Shown piece by piece: positions 8,302 to 16,095 of a stretch of DNA of 19,874 nucleotides. A program made the translations under genes and the position numbers. The notes beneath the pieces are model-generated. The model ran no database searches. It had not been told where the DNA came from and saw nothing but the letters and a program-made list of their open reading frames with translations. Source of the DNA: Candidatus Segatella papionis (GTDB lineage: Bacteria > Bacteroidota > Bacteroidia > Bacteroidales > Bacteroidaceae); the NCBI GenBank assembly GCA_002297965.1, contig DBLF01000129.1:969-20842 (forward strand). Direction: 5' to 3'. Within the stretch, counting starts at the first letter, position 1. Every line of letters starts with the position of its first letter.

Positions 8302-8318
8302 CGTCTAAAAAATAGACA
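8302..8318. promoter_or_regulatory. putative enhancer site A2
   Basis: CGTCTAAAAAATAGACA keeps the GTC/GAC ends of site A1 and its 17-base length, centred about 112 bases upstream of the predicted sigma-54 start. It lies two helical turns from A1, on the same DNA face. Confidence 0.55.
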
Positions 8319-8350
8319 AAAGCGCAAGGAGCAAAGCATCCAACAACAAG

Positions 8351-8405
8351 AAACATTCTGCGGTTTTAGGCATTTTCATCCAAAAACATTTTGCGGTTTT
8401 AGGCA
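8351..8405. repeat. 22-base direct repeat upstream of the Fic gene
   Basis: Two 22-base copies (8351-8372 and 8384-8405) differ at one base and are 33 bases apart, about three helical turns. Each contains TGCGGTTTTAGGCA. The second copy overlaps the -33 element of the Fic promoter, so the pair may be a regulator binding site. Confidence 0.65.
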
Positions 8406-8420
8406 AAAATCGTATCTTTG
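8390..8420 (+). promoter_or_regulatory. Bacteroidota-type promoter of the Fic gene
   Basis: TTTG (8390-8393), a 19-base spacer and TATCTTTG (8413-8420) match the primary sigma-factor promoter of Bacteroidota (TTTG, 19-21, TAnnTTTG). The start should be near 8427, giving a leader of about 55 bases. Confidence 0.72.
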
Positions 8421-8436
8421 CCGCAAAATTTGCGGC
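8420..8436. promoter_or_regulatory. 17-base palindrome over the Fic transcription start
   Basis: GCCGCAAA and TTTGCGGC flank a single A in a perfect inverted repeat that begins at the last base of the -7 element. It shares the TTGCGG core with the upstream direct repeats. It could be an operator for autorepression or a leader hairpin; the sequence alone cannot decide. Confidence 0.5.
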
Positions 8437-8482
8437 GTTATTTGCATATCAATGCCGCACACAACCCCAAAAGGCGTCATTT

Positions 8483-9769
8483 ATGTATATACACGAAAGA
8501 GAAAATTGGACAGATTTCAGATGGGATCATGCCATGATAGCATTGCTCATCGAAGAGGCAAGCAGAAAGCAAGGACTGCTTTTAGGTCGCCTCAGCAACT
8601 TGGGCTTCGACAACAAGCTCAAGGCTATGGCAGAAAACCTGACCAAGGATGCAGTGAATTCTTCCGAAATAGAAGGCATTAGTCTGAACGTAGATGAAGT
8701 TCGTTCATCCATCGCAAAAAAATTGGGCATAGAAAATGTGAAATACACGGCTCCCTCTCATTATGTAGATTCTGTCGTAGCAGTCATGCTGGATGCCATA
8801 GCGCATTATGACCACTCCTTATCCAAGGAGAAGCTGTGTGATTGGCAAAGTGCTTTCTTTCCATCGGGCTATAGCGAAGGCTCACAGATAGAAATTGGCA
8901 AGTATCGCTCACACGAAGAGCATATCGTATCAGGTATGTTTGGCAGAGAAAGGATACATTACATTGCTCCTGCACCAGAGAGAGTGGAAGGAGAAATGGA
9001 TAAGTTTCTCACTTGGTTCAACCAAGAGAAACACATGTCTAGTATCATCGCCTCTGCCATCGCCCACTTTTGGTTTGTCTCCATCCACCCTTTCGAGGAT
9101 GGCAATGGAAGATTGGCTCGTATCCTATCCGATATGCTTTTGGCTCGTGGCGACAAGAGCGAGTTTCGCTTTTACAATATCTCATCAGAAATCAACAAGG
9201 ACAAGAACCATTACTATGAAATTCTTGAACGGATGCAAAGAGCAGATGGCGACATCACAGAGTGGATAGTATGGTATGTGAAGGCTCTGATAGCTGCCCT
9301 CGACGAGGCTAACACATTGGTAAGCACCACTCTCAACAAGAGTTTCTTTTGGCAAAAGAACATAGGAGTGAGCTTGTCGGAACGCCAAGTCAATATACTT
9401 AATCTTTTCTTGGATGGATATGAAGCAAAGATTACTACCAAAAATTGGGCAAATCTTGCTAAATGTTCCAAGGACACAGCCCAGCGAGACATCCAAGATT
9501 TAGTGGAAAAGAATATTCTGAAAGCAGATGTCCCTAACGCCAAGCGCCCGAGCTATTCTATCGTTTACGACCCAGAATCCATCGCAAGCCTTTTCTCTGG
9601 TGTCGAAGTAAAGAAAGAGAGAGAGGCATACTATCTCTACGCCTTGCTTCGTGGCAAAATGCAAGTAAAAGAACGCATCTTGGCATTGGACGCTGAAAGA
9701 TACCAAAAAGGCGAGCTTTCTGCAGACAGATTACTGGAGAAATATTGCTCGTATTTGATAGAGAAATAA
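8483..9769 (+). CDS. Fic family protein (DUF4172-Fic-wHTH), probable protein AMPylase
   Basis: A 428-residue cytoplasmic protein. The N-terminus (1-60) matches the DUF4172 cap seen on Fic proteins such as SoFic. The inhibitory motif S60-S-E-I-E64-G65 fits [ST]xxxE[GN] of class II Fic proteins. The complete active site HPFEDGNGRLAR spans 202-213, with catalytic H202 and R210/R213. A winged-helix-like region (about 296-360) follows. Family members transfer AMP from ATP to Ser, Thr or Tyr of target proteins, and the inhibitory glutamate (E64 here) normally keeps them off. No antitoxin-like small gene precedes it, as expected when inhibition is built in. It lies alone between two transport modules, with its own promoter. 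Start ATG 8483 gives the normal DUF4172 opening. Target unknown. Confidence 0.93.
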   Translation: MYIHERENWTDFRWDHAMIALLIEEASRKQGLLLGRLSNLGFDNKLKAMAENLTKDAVNSSEIEGISLNVDEVRSSIAKKLGIENVKYTAPSHYVDSVVAVMLDAIAHYDHSLSKEKLCDWQSAFFPSGYSEGSQIEIGKYRSHEEHIVSGMFGRERIHYIAPAPERVEGEMDKFLTWFNQEKHMSSIIASAIAHFWFVSIHPFEDGNGRLARILSDMLLARGDKSEFRFYNISSEINKDKNHYYEILERMQRADGDITEWIVWYVKALIAALDEANTLVSTTLNKSFFWQKNIGVSLSERQVNILNLFLDGYEAKITTKNWANLAKCSKDTAQRDIQDLVEKNILKADVPNAKRPSYSIVYDPESIASLFSGVEVKKEREAYYLYALLRGKMQVKERILALDAERYQKGELSADRLLEKYCSYLIEK

Positions 9770-9840
9770 AATACATATCAGCCCTCCGTTTGATTCGTAC
9801 AGAAGCCACTGACGAACACCTCATACGCTTCTTTTTTAAA

Positions 9841-9918
9841 ATGGCGACGCAGAGAATGGAGGAAGAACTGAAGCAAAAGAAGGAGAACACCAAAAGGTTT
9901 ATGAGCTTTTTATTTTAA
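9841..9918 (+). other. possible gene remnant or 25-residue ORF after the Fic gene
   Basis: An ATG at 9841 opens a 25-residue lysine/glutamate-rich peptide ending in RFMSFLF. The same frame is open back to 9697, through the Fic stop codon, so it may be the end of a decayed gene rather than a real start. No family is recognised. The rest of this gap (9770-9840) shows nothing else. Confidence 0.2.
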
Positions 9919-9929
9919 GAAAAGTCAGA

Positions 9930-9972
9930 ACATCCCCCTGTTTTAGCCATTTGGCAAAAAACAGGGGAATGT
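9930..9972. terminator. bidirectional hairpin terminator
   Basis: Arms CCCCTGTTTT (9935-9944) and AAAACAGGGG (9958-9967) pair perfectly, extended by an inner GCC/GGC and an outer ACAT/ATGT, around an ATTT loop. It lies 5 bases beyond the stop of the ATPase gene and serves the convergent Fic gene as well. Confidence 0.75.
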
Positions 9973-9977
9973 TTTGG

Positions 9978-10658
9978 TTATAGCTGATCACTCACCGCAT
10001 CCACGACTTGTCCATCAAAGAAATTGATGATGCGGTTGGCGTAGGTGGCATCATGCTTGGAGTGCGTTACCATCACGATGGTGGTGCCCTCCTCGTTCAG
10101 TTCGCTAAGCAATTGCATCACCTCCATACCGTTCTTGGAGTCAAGATTACCCGTTGGCTCATCGGCAAGGATGATACTCGGCTTGCCTACCACGGCACGG
10201 GCGATGGCAACCCTTTGTTGCTGACCACCCGAAAGCTGATGGGGATAATGCTTGGCACGATGGCTAAGTTTCACCTTTCGCAAGATGTCAAGTACACGCT
10301 CCTTGCGTTCCGACTTTCCCACGCCAAGATACTTCAACTGCAAATCGACATTCTCCTCTACAGTCAACTCGTCGATAAGATTGAAGTTCTGGAAGACGAA
10401 GCCAATGCGACCTTTGCGATAAGCCGTGCGCTCTCGCTCCTTGAGATGCCCCACCTCCACATCGTCCAACCAATATTTACCTTCCGTCGGACTGTCCAAC
10501 AAGCCCAATATATTTAATAAGGTGGACTTTCCACAACCCGAAGGTCCCATGATGGCGATAAACTCGCCATCGTTCACCTCTATGTTCACACCGTTGAGGG
10601 CGATGGTCTCCACCTCGTCCGTGCGAAATATTCTTGTAAGATTCTCTGTTCGTAACAT
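9978..10658 (-). CDS. ABC transporter ATP-binding protein, MacB/LolD type (second copy)
   Basis: A 226-residue nucleotide-binding subunit with Walker A GPSGCGKST (38-46), Q90, signature LSGGQQ (142-147), Walker B IILADEP (162-168) and H199, at the same positions as in the copy at 2328-2993, to which it is plainly paralogous. It carries a short C-terminal extension (AVSDQL). It is the last gene of the leftward operon of permease and outer-membrane barrel, 55 bases behind the barrel gene. It should power the permease encoded at 13556-15895. Whether the two ATPases can exchange between permeases is an open question. Confidence 0.94.
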   Translation of the reverse strand: MLRTENLTRIFRTDEVETIALNGVNIEVNDGEFIAIMGPSGCGKSTLLNILGLLDSPTEGKYWLDDVEVGHLKERERTAYRKGRIGFVFQNFNLIDELTVEENVDLQLKYLGVGKSERKERVLDILRKVKLSHRAKHYPHQLSGGQQQRVAIARAVVGKPSIILADEPTGNLDSKNGMEVMQLLSELNEEGTTIVMVTHSKHDATYANRIINFFDGQVVDAVSDQL

Positions 10659-10713
10659 AATCTTTCTATTTCTTTATTTTTCCATTCTTTTATCTTTCAA
10701 TCTCTTTATCCTT

Positions 10714-13542
10714 CTACTTCTTTGCTTTGGCATCAAACTTATAGCTGAACGACAGTTGCAAGTAATGATGGAAATATTCATTAGAAGTCTCCGTACGCTG
10801 ATAAGCCATAGTATTGGTGCTATAATAGATGTCCTTATTAAACAAGTCATCCACCATCAGCGACAAACAGCACTTATTCTTGTAGAAGCGATAGCTCAAG
10901 TAAGCATAACTTATCACCTTATGACCATTCATTGCTGATGTTTGATAACCTGAGCGGAAATGATCTGCTACCTCAGCATAAAGAGAAAATGGCTTGAAAT
11001 TCCATTCTACTTTCATACCAAACTTATCATACACAGGAGTACTATTGTAGGAAGCATCACTATAGCGATAACGATTCCACCGCAAGAGGTTGAAGGCACT
11101 CAACTTTAATTTTTCCGTCTCATAGGAAAACTCAAAATTATCATCCATATAGAACTGACGCTGATGATTGAGACTAAGCAGACTCATTCCATCCGCCAAA
11201 CTGCGCTGGGTAGAAGTACCTTCATCTATCACAGTCATATAACCATACGATTGGGCTGTAGTAACAGCCAGCTGATTTGCCAAGCGGAAGAAAACACCCA
11301 AGCCCTGGTCATAGTTGAAACCAAACTTCCACGAGTCGCCTCCCTTAACATTTACTGGCATCGACTCATACACGCCCGTAGCCGAATGATAGCGAAAAAG
11401 TGTGGTAAGCGGATGAATATCCTTTTGAAAAGAGGCACTCAGTGCCATCGTTATCTGCTGACGAAGCCACATGCGATGATAATTATAGGTCGTGACATGA
11501 CTATGCGAATTGCCCAGTGATGGGTTGCCCATACTGATGTGCAGCGGATTGGTGGTATCACGGAACCCCAAGGTATTCACGACATTAGGACTTGTTGTAT
11601 GATAAACGAAGGATAAGTCCATGTTACGCTCACGACTCATCTTCCACTTCATTCGGATAGATGGTTCCAGCAAGTGGTTTACCCTTATCGCCGTAGTATC
11701 CAAACTACCATATTGATAATCAGCCTCATCACGTTTTACTGTCCAATTAAGTTTTGGCATAATCATCAAACCTTTGGTTGGGGTCATCGTAGAACTGAGA
11801 GAGAACGCATTACCCCATGTATGCTGAAAGTTGTTTTTCTGATTTTCCTTATCCAAGGTGGAAGGCTCGCCATTTACAATCTGTTCCTCGTCAGTATCCG
11901 CAAAGATGCTTCGACGGTCATGAAGGCGTCTGAAAGTTACCTTATCGGCTAAATTGACATATACATTCTTCCCCAGCCAATACTTCATGGATGCTTGCAG
12001 CATCGTCTGGGTATTGCGAGTAGGGTTATCATACGACTGCCATAATGTTTCGGAAAATCCATCCCGCAGATACTCCAACTTACGGTCTGTAAGCCGATGG
12101 TTCTCCACACCCTCCAAAAGGGTATAGCCATCCAGTTTATAAGAACCTTTCTTACCCAAGAAATGCTCCCAGGCATAGGTGACATAGAGATTCTTCGTCT
12201 CAGAGGATGCTGAAGTATAGTTGCGGTTGCGATTCATCAGATGCTCATAGAGCGCATCGCCAGGTTGTGCAGACAAAGCCTCGTCCAAGTTATGATAAGT
12301 AAACTTGCCTGGATCGTAAGTATAAGATGCCGCATCATCCTCGTAGATATTGCGCATCTTCTCATAAGTGGCTTTAGCCGAGACTGCGATGGTATTCACC
12401 GAGTCTGCATAGGCAAAGAGCTTGAGTTCCAAGTTAGGAGTCAGTTTATGACTATGGTCATCGGCACGTTTCAAGGAGAAAGTTCGGTCGGCGTTAGGGA
12501 AATATGTCTCCGTCGTTGTTTCCTCACAACCGAAACCATCGCTATGTCCCAGGTTGGCACTGATGTCGAAGCGGTTGTTGTCATACAGCTTGGTTCCCTT
12601 GGTATTCCAATTGTGTTGGTAGTTATAAGAACCATACTGGCTCTTGCCGTCACCATCGATGTTGGTATTATAACTCATACCCATCGTACGGGTGTAATAC
12701 CTATTGATATCATTCGCCTGTGCAAAGACCATCTGGGGGTCGTGGTCGCTCAGCTTATGAGCCGTTATCTGAGCAGAATATCTATCCTTTGTCACATAGC
12801 CTGCCTCCACCTCACCATACCATTTGTCGAGGAAGCCAGACTTCACTTGAATGTCGAGCACATGGTCTTCATCACCTTCATCCTTACCTGTATGGCGAGC
12901 CAATTCGCTCTTGCGATTATACAGCTTAAGTTTCTTGGCTGCCTCAGCGGGCAACAAGCCCAAGACGGCATCCCCGCCAAACACGTTCTTGCCATTCATG
13001 GTGAGACGTATCGGCTTTTCGTTCCAAAAAAGTTTTCCATCCTGCTGATAGACACCAGGCAGTTTCTTAATGAGTTCCTCTAGTCGTGCTCCTTCTTTCA
13101 GCTTGAAAGCCTCAGGATGAAATACGATGGTATCGCCACGCATAGTGAAACGAGGCAAACTACCCTTCACTTCCACCTCTTTGAGCATCAAGGCTGTAGG
13201 AGCCAACTTGATGATGCCCATATCTGTAGTATCACTCACCTCAGGACCATACGCATAATCCACCTTACGCATATTCTTAAAGCCAAGCATACTGAAAGTA
13301 AGAACGATACGTCCTTCTGTTGGAGCTTGCAAGAGAAAACATCCCGTACTATCGGTCTCTGCAGTGTTGGCATAAGTCCATCCCGGTTGAGGAGAGATGA
13401 CTCCACTGATGCTAGCTCCCGTCAACACTTCACCGGTTTCGGCATTCACAATCTTGCCCTTAAAGGTATCCGCAAGACAAGGCACCTGCCCCATCAAACT
13501 GAAGATCAAAAGAAGAATGCATCTTCCCAATATCTTTTTCAT
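10714..13542 (-). CDS. outer membrane beta-barrel protein with carboxypeptidase-regulatory-like domain (TonB-receptor-like)
   Basis: A 942-residue protein with a signal peptide (about 1-25, core ILLLIFSLMG). Next comes a carboxypeptidase-regulatory-like beta-sandwich (about 27-112, beginning FKGKIVNAETGEVLTGASI) and a plug-like segment (about 120-235, including RFTMRGDTIVF and EELIKKLPGV). A long region rich in aromatic, alternating beta strands ends in LQLSFSYKF, typical of a C-terminal barrel strand. No clear TonB box was seen. This fits the Bacteroidota outer-membrane barrel family related to TonB-dependent receptors. The ATG at 13542 was preferred to a TTG three codons upstream because it directly precedes the signal peptide. 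It lies between the permease (13 bases upstream) and the ATPase, so it is presumably co-expressed with them. Its role there is not established. Confidence 0.85.
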   Translation of the reverse strand: MKKILGRCILLLIFSLMGQVPCLADTFKGKIVNAETGEVLTGASISGVISPQPGWTYANTAETDSTGCFLLQAPTEGRIVLTFSMLGFKNMRKVDYAYGPEVSDTTDMGIIKLAPTALMLKEVEVKGSLPRFTMRGDTIVFHPEAFKLKEGARLEELIKKLPGVYQQDGKLFWNEKPIRLTMNGKNVFGGDAVLGLLPAEAAKKLKLYNRKSELARHTGKDEGDEDHVLDIQVKSGFLDKWYGEVEAGYVTKDRYSAQITAHKLSDHDPQMVFAQANDINRYYTRTMGMSYNTNIDGDGKSQYGSYNYQHNWNTKGTKLYDNNRFDISANLGHSDGFGCEETTTETYFPNADRTFSLKRADDHSHKLTPNLELKLFAYADSVNTIAVSAKATYEKMRNIYEDDAASYTYDPGKFTYHNLDEALSAQPGDALYEHLMNRNRNYTSASSETKNLYVTYAWEHFLGKKGSYKLDGYTLLEGVENHRLTDRKLEYLRDGFSETLWQSYDNPTRNTQTMLQASMKYWLGKNVYVNLADKVTFRRLHDRRSIFADTDEEQIVNGEPSTLDKENQKNNFQHTWGNAFSLSSTMTPTKGLMIMPKLNWTVKRDEADYQYGSLDTTAIRVNHLLEPSIRMKWKMSRERNMDLSFVYHTTSPNVVNTLGFRDTTNPLHISMGNPSLGNSHSHVTTYNYHRMWLRQQITMALSASFQKDIHPLTTLFRYHSATGVYESMPVNVKGGDSWKFGFNYDQGLGVFFRLANQLAVTTAQSYGYMTVIDEGTSTQRSLADGMSLLSLNHQRQFYMDDNFEFSYETEKLKLSAFNLLRWNRYRYSDASYNSTPVYDKFGMKVEWNFKPFSLYAEVADHFRSGYQTSAMNGHKVISYAYLSYRFYKNKCCLSLMVDDLFNKDIYYSTNTMAYQRTETSNEYFHHYLQLSFSYKFDAKAKK

Positions 13543-13555
13543 AACTATCAACTTT

Positions 13556-15895
13556 TTATTCTGTTTTTATACTATCTATCGGGTTAGAACATACTGTGTG
13601 CAAGCTACAACTTACAACAGAGACGAATGCCACCAAAAGGATAAAGGCTGCACCTACCAAAAATGTCCACCATGGGAAATCTATTCGATAAGCAAAGTCT
13701 ATAAGATAGTTTTGCATCAACTTCACACAGACAGGGATGGCGATGATTACAGCCACTATCGAGGAGACAAGATACCTGCGAGTCAACAGCCAAACTGCAT
13801 CGCCTGTGGTTGCCCCCATCACCTTTCGTAAAGCAATCTGCCGCTTCTGTTGATTACTGTAATATACCGACATACCGAAGAGACCGAGAGCAGAAATCAG
13901 AATGGAGATGCCCATGAAGGTAAGAATGAGCACCATCATGTTATGATTCTCCTTCAAGCTATCCGCCAACCTATCGTCCAAGTACCGCGCTTCCATATCC
14001 ACAGGTACGCCTATCTGTTCTTTTGCCACCTGCTTACATACTTTACGTATATTCTGCAAAGCCAGAGTTGGGTCACCTTGAGTTTTGACAAAGGCCGTAT
14101 AGGTTCCTACCGTCCCAGAAATTACCCTTATAGCATTGTGTTCGTTCTTTTCCAATGCGTCCATTGCGCTTCCACTATGATAGTCTGCTATGACGCCACA
14201 AACTTCATATTGATTGCCATTCCGAACGCATCCGATTCCTGTATGTTTATAAGAAATTCCGTATGCACGTTTTGCATCCTGAGTTATCCACAGTTTGCCG
14301 TTCGTAGGCTCGCAATACCTTTCCAAGACTTTAAACCCTAGCATTTTCATTGCCACCGAATCCAAATCACTGGCACATAGCCACGATGTAACCTTCTTAC
14401 CATCAGTAGAAATTCCGTATCTTGCCATATTTGTTGGGACATTTCCTCCGGCAGCAACTTCTTCGCACTCGGGAAGTGCTTTCAGTTGTTGCAAGAGAGC
14501 AGACATTTGTGTTCCGGTTTCATCATCATAGAAAGGAGTGCTGATGAGGACTATGCCTTTCGTCTGATAACCGAAAGGTAGATGAGCCAGATAATGCATC
14601 TGAAGCGACATAGTCAGAGCCAACACCACCAAGGTCATACTGATAACATTCTGGACAACAACAAAGAACTTGCTAAACCACATTTTGCTTCGCAAGCGAA
14701 ATGTCCCCTTCACCACATCGATAGGATTCAAACGGGACACAACGATGGAAGGAAGTACACCCGATAACAAAGTGATGACGAAATAGGCAGCCAACAGATA
14801 CACCCAAACTTCACCCGATGCCAGCAATGCAATCTTTGTATCCAGCACTTGATTAAACAATGGGGTAAATGCCCACGCCATAAAGCCTCCCAACAAGAAA
14901 CAACATGCCGTAAACAATGCTGATTCCTCTAGATAACGCAACATAATGCCTAATGATTGCTCACCCAGCAACCTGCGGGTTGCCATCTCCTTGGCACGAT
15001 TGCCAATTTGTGCCACCGTGAGGTTGATATAATTAAATATAGCGGAAAGCAACAACACCAGAGCCACCATTAGTAAAATGTTTACCAATCGTTGGTTGCC
15101 ATGTCGGAAACACAAATTGGTAACAGAAGAGAAATAAATCTTGTCCCATTTTACGACCGTGGAGCCCCATAAGAAAGAACCGTTTTCCTTGGTCGGTTTC
15201 CAATATTTCCAATATTTCATGTACTTATCGAGCAAGGTCTCCTCCAACTTTTGTGGATTGGCATTCTCAGCCAAGCGAACAATGGTGCAAACTTGCCCAA
15301 AATTATCCATGGGCTGCAAATTAGCTTCTATCAACTTCATGGATACAAAAATATCATAATGAGCCAAGACATCATCCTGACCTAAGTCTTCCATCACGCC
15401 CACAATTTTCCATTGCTTACCACTACAGCTTATCACCTTTCCCACAGGATTGACAGTGCCAAAAACTTTCTGTGCAAAAGACTCCGACACGATGGCTTGA
15501 TGCTCATCGGCAAGGATTCGCTGAAGAGAGCAACCCCTCACCTTATAACCCAACATCTGACAGAAATTAGAATCTACAGCTAGAATCTTTGGATTAAAAT
15601 ACTTGTCATCCACCATGACACCTTGGTCTGCATAATACCCCCCAATCCTCGTCCACTCCACGATTTCTGGGATAGAAGGGAAAAACTCCTTAGCTGTAGC
15701 CCAAGTCATACTGAGGTCATCGCCAGAACCAACAGCATAGAGATTCTCAGCTTCCTTTTGGTTGCTTCCCACTCGATATTCCATGCTGGCGTAAGACACC
15801 AGAATTATCACAAAAGCCAGGGCTATCGAGAGCCCGAAAGCCTCGATAGCTGCATAAAGCTTGTTACGAGAGAGAAATTTGAAATAACTTTTCAT
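13556..15895 (-). CDS. ABC transporter permease with two FtsX domains (second copy)
   Basis: A 779-residue inner-membrane protein with the same plan as the permease at 3024-5420: TM1 (about 17-37), a large periplasmic domain, a first FtsX domain with EMATRRLLGE (303-312) after a TM near 272-292, a second periplasmic domain, and a second FtsX domain with QIALRKVMGA (686-695) and TMs either side. Sequence identity to the first permease looks low outside these landmarks, so substrates may differ. It is the first gene of the operon, read from a sigma-70-type promoter 20 bases upstream. Unlike the first module, no fusion protein or TolC gene accompanies it here. Confidence 0.92.
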   Translation of the reverse strand: MKSYFKFLSRNKLYAAIEAFGLSIALAFVIILVSYASMEYRVGSNQKEAENLYAVGSGDDLSMTWATAKEFFPSIPEIVEWTRIGGYYADQGVMVDDKYFNPKILAVDSNFCQMLGYKVRGCSLQRILADEHQAIVSESFAQKVFGTVNPVGKVISCSGKQWKIVGVMEDLGQDDVLAHYDIFVSMKLIEANLQPMDNFGQVCTIVRLAENANPQKLEETLLDKYMKYWKYWKPTKENGSFLWGSTVVKWDKIYFSSVTNLCFRHGNQRLVNILLMVALVLLLSAIFNYINLTVAQIGNRAKEMATRRLLGEQSLGIMLRYLEESALFTACCFLLGGFMAWAFTPLFNQVLDTKIALLASGEVWVYLLAAYFVITLLSGVLPSIVVSRLNPIDVVKGTFRLRSKMWFSKFFVVVQNVISMTLVVLALTMSLQMHYLAHLPFGYQTKGIVLISTPFYDDETGTQMSALLQQLKALPECEEVAAGGNVPTNMARYGISTDGKKVTSWLCASDLDSVAMKMLGFKVLERYCEPTNGKLWITQDAKRAYGISYKHTGIGCVRNGNQYEVCGVIADYHSGSAMDALEKNEHNAIRVISGTVGTYTAFVKTQGDPTLALQNIRKVCKQVAKEQIGVPVDMEARYLDDRLADSLKENHNMMVLILTFMGISILISALGLFGMSVYYSNQQKRQIALRKVMGATTGDAVWLLTRRYLVSSIVAVIIAIPVCVKLMQNYLIDFAYRIDFPWWTFLVGAAFILLVAFVSVVSCSLHTVCSNPIDSIKTE

Positions 15896-15914
15896 TCTGA
15901 TATTCTTTTTTGTG

Positions 15915-15946
15915 CAAAGGTACGGCTTTTGGTTGTTCTCTCCAAA
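15915..15946 (-). promoter_or_regulatory. Bacteroidota-type promoter of the permease-barrel-ATPase operon
   Basis: On the minus strand TTTG (15946-15943), a 20-base spacer and TACCTTTG (15922-15915) match the primary sigma promoter. The start would be near 15908, leaving a leader of only about a dozen bases. No sigma-54 element was found in this region. Confidence 0.75.
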
Positions 15947-15971
15947 GGTTTAAGAACTGCAAGAGGCTGTT

Positions 15972-15988
15972 TGTATGAAATTCATACA
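15972..15988. promoter_or_regulatory. putative operator B1 for the second regulator
   Basis: TGTATGAAATTCATACA is a perfect 17-base inverted repeat in the divergent region, about 72 bases upstream of the permease start of transcription and about 84 upstream of the regulator's. It pairs with a related site 23 bases away. Confidence 0.6.
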
Positions 15989-15994
15989 CTTTTC

Positions 15995-16011
15995 TGTATG
16001 ATAATTATACA
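15995..16011. promoter_or_regulatory. putative operator B2 for the second regulator
   Basis: TGTATGATAATTATACA is a 17-base inverted repeat with one mismatched pair. It matches B1 in its outer half-sites, and matches enhancer A1 (8281-8297) at 13 of 17 positions. Confidence 0.58.
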
Positions 16012-16026
16012 TAAGTACACCTTTCC

Positions 16027-16057
16027 TTGGGGATTTCGAGAAAAAACTGTACTTTTG
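16027..16057 (+). promoter_or_regulatory. Bacteroidota-type promoter of the second regulator-kinase pair
   Basis: TTG (16027-16029), a 20-base spacer and TACTTTTG (16050-16057) precede the regulator ATG at 16096. Operators B1 and B2 lie just upstream, so autoregulation is possible. Confidence 0.68.
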
Positions 16058-16095
16058 CAATGAGTTTATAACTATTCAATAAGAAGAACCATTCT

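Noticed and set aside
8281..8318. The paired inverted repeats as a simple operator for the Fic gene
   Set aside because: They lie over 70 bases upstream of the Fic promoter, whereas distance and phasing fit enhancers of the sigma-54 promoter on the other side. A dual role is not excluded.
8351..8405. Possible CRISPR repeats
   Set aside because: Only two copies, a spacer of about 11 bases, and no cas genes; it is better read as a promoter-proximal direct repeat.
12241..13083. A 280-codon plus-strand frame opposite the barrel protein
   Set aside because: It lies wholly inside a well-supported outer-membrane protein gene, has no promoter and no recognisable motif.
15896..16095. A sigma-54 promoter for module two
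   Set aside because: Neither strand contains a TGGC-N8-TTGC-like element at 10-base GG-GC spacing; both sides instead have good TTG/TTTG-N20-TAnnTTTG promoters.
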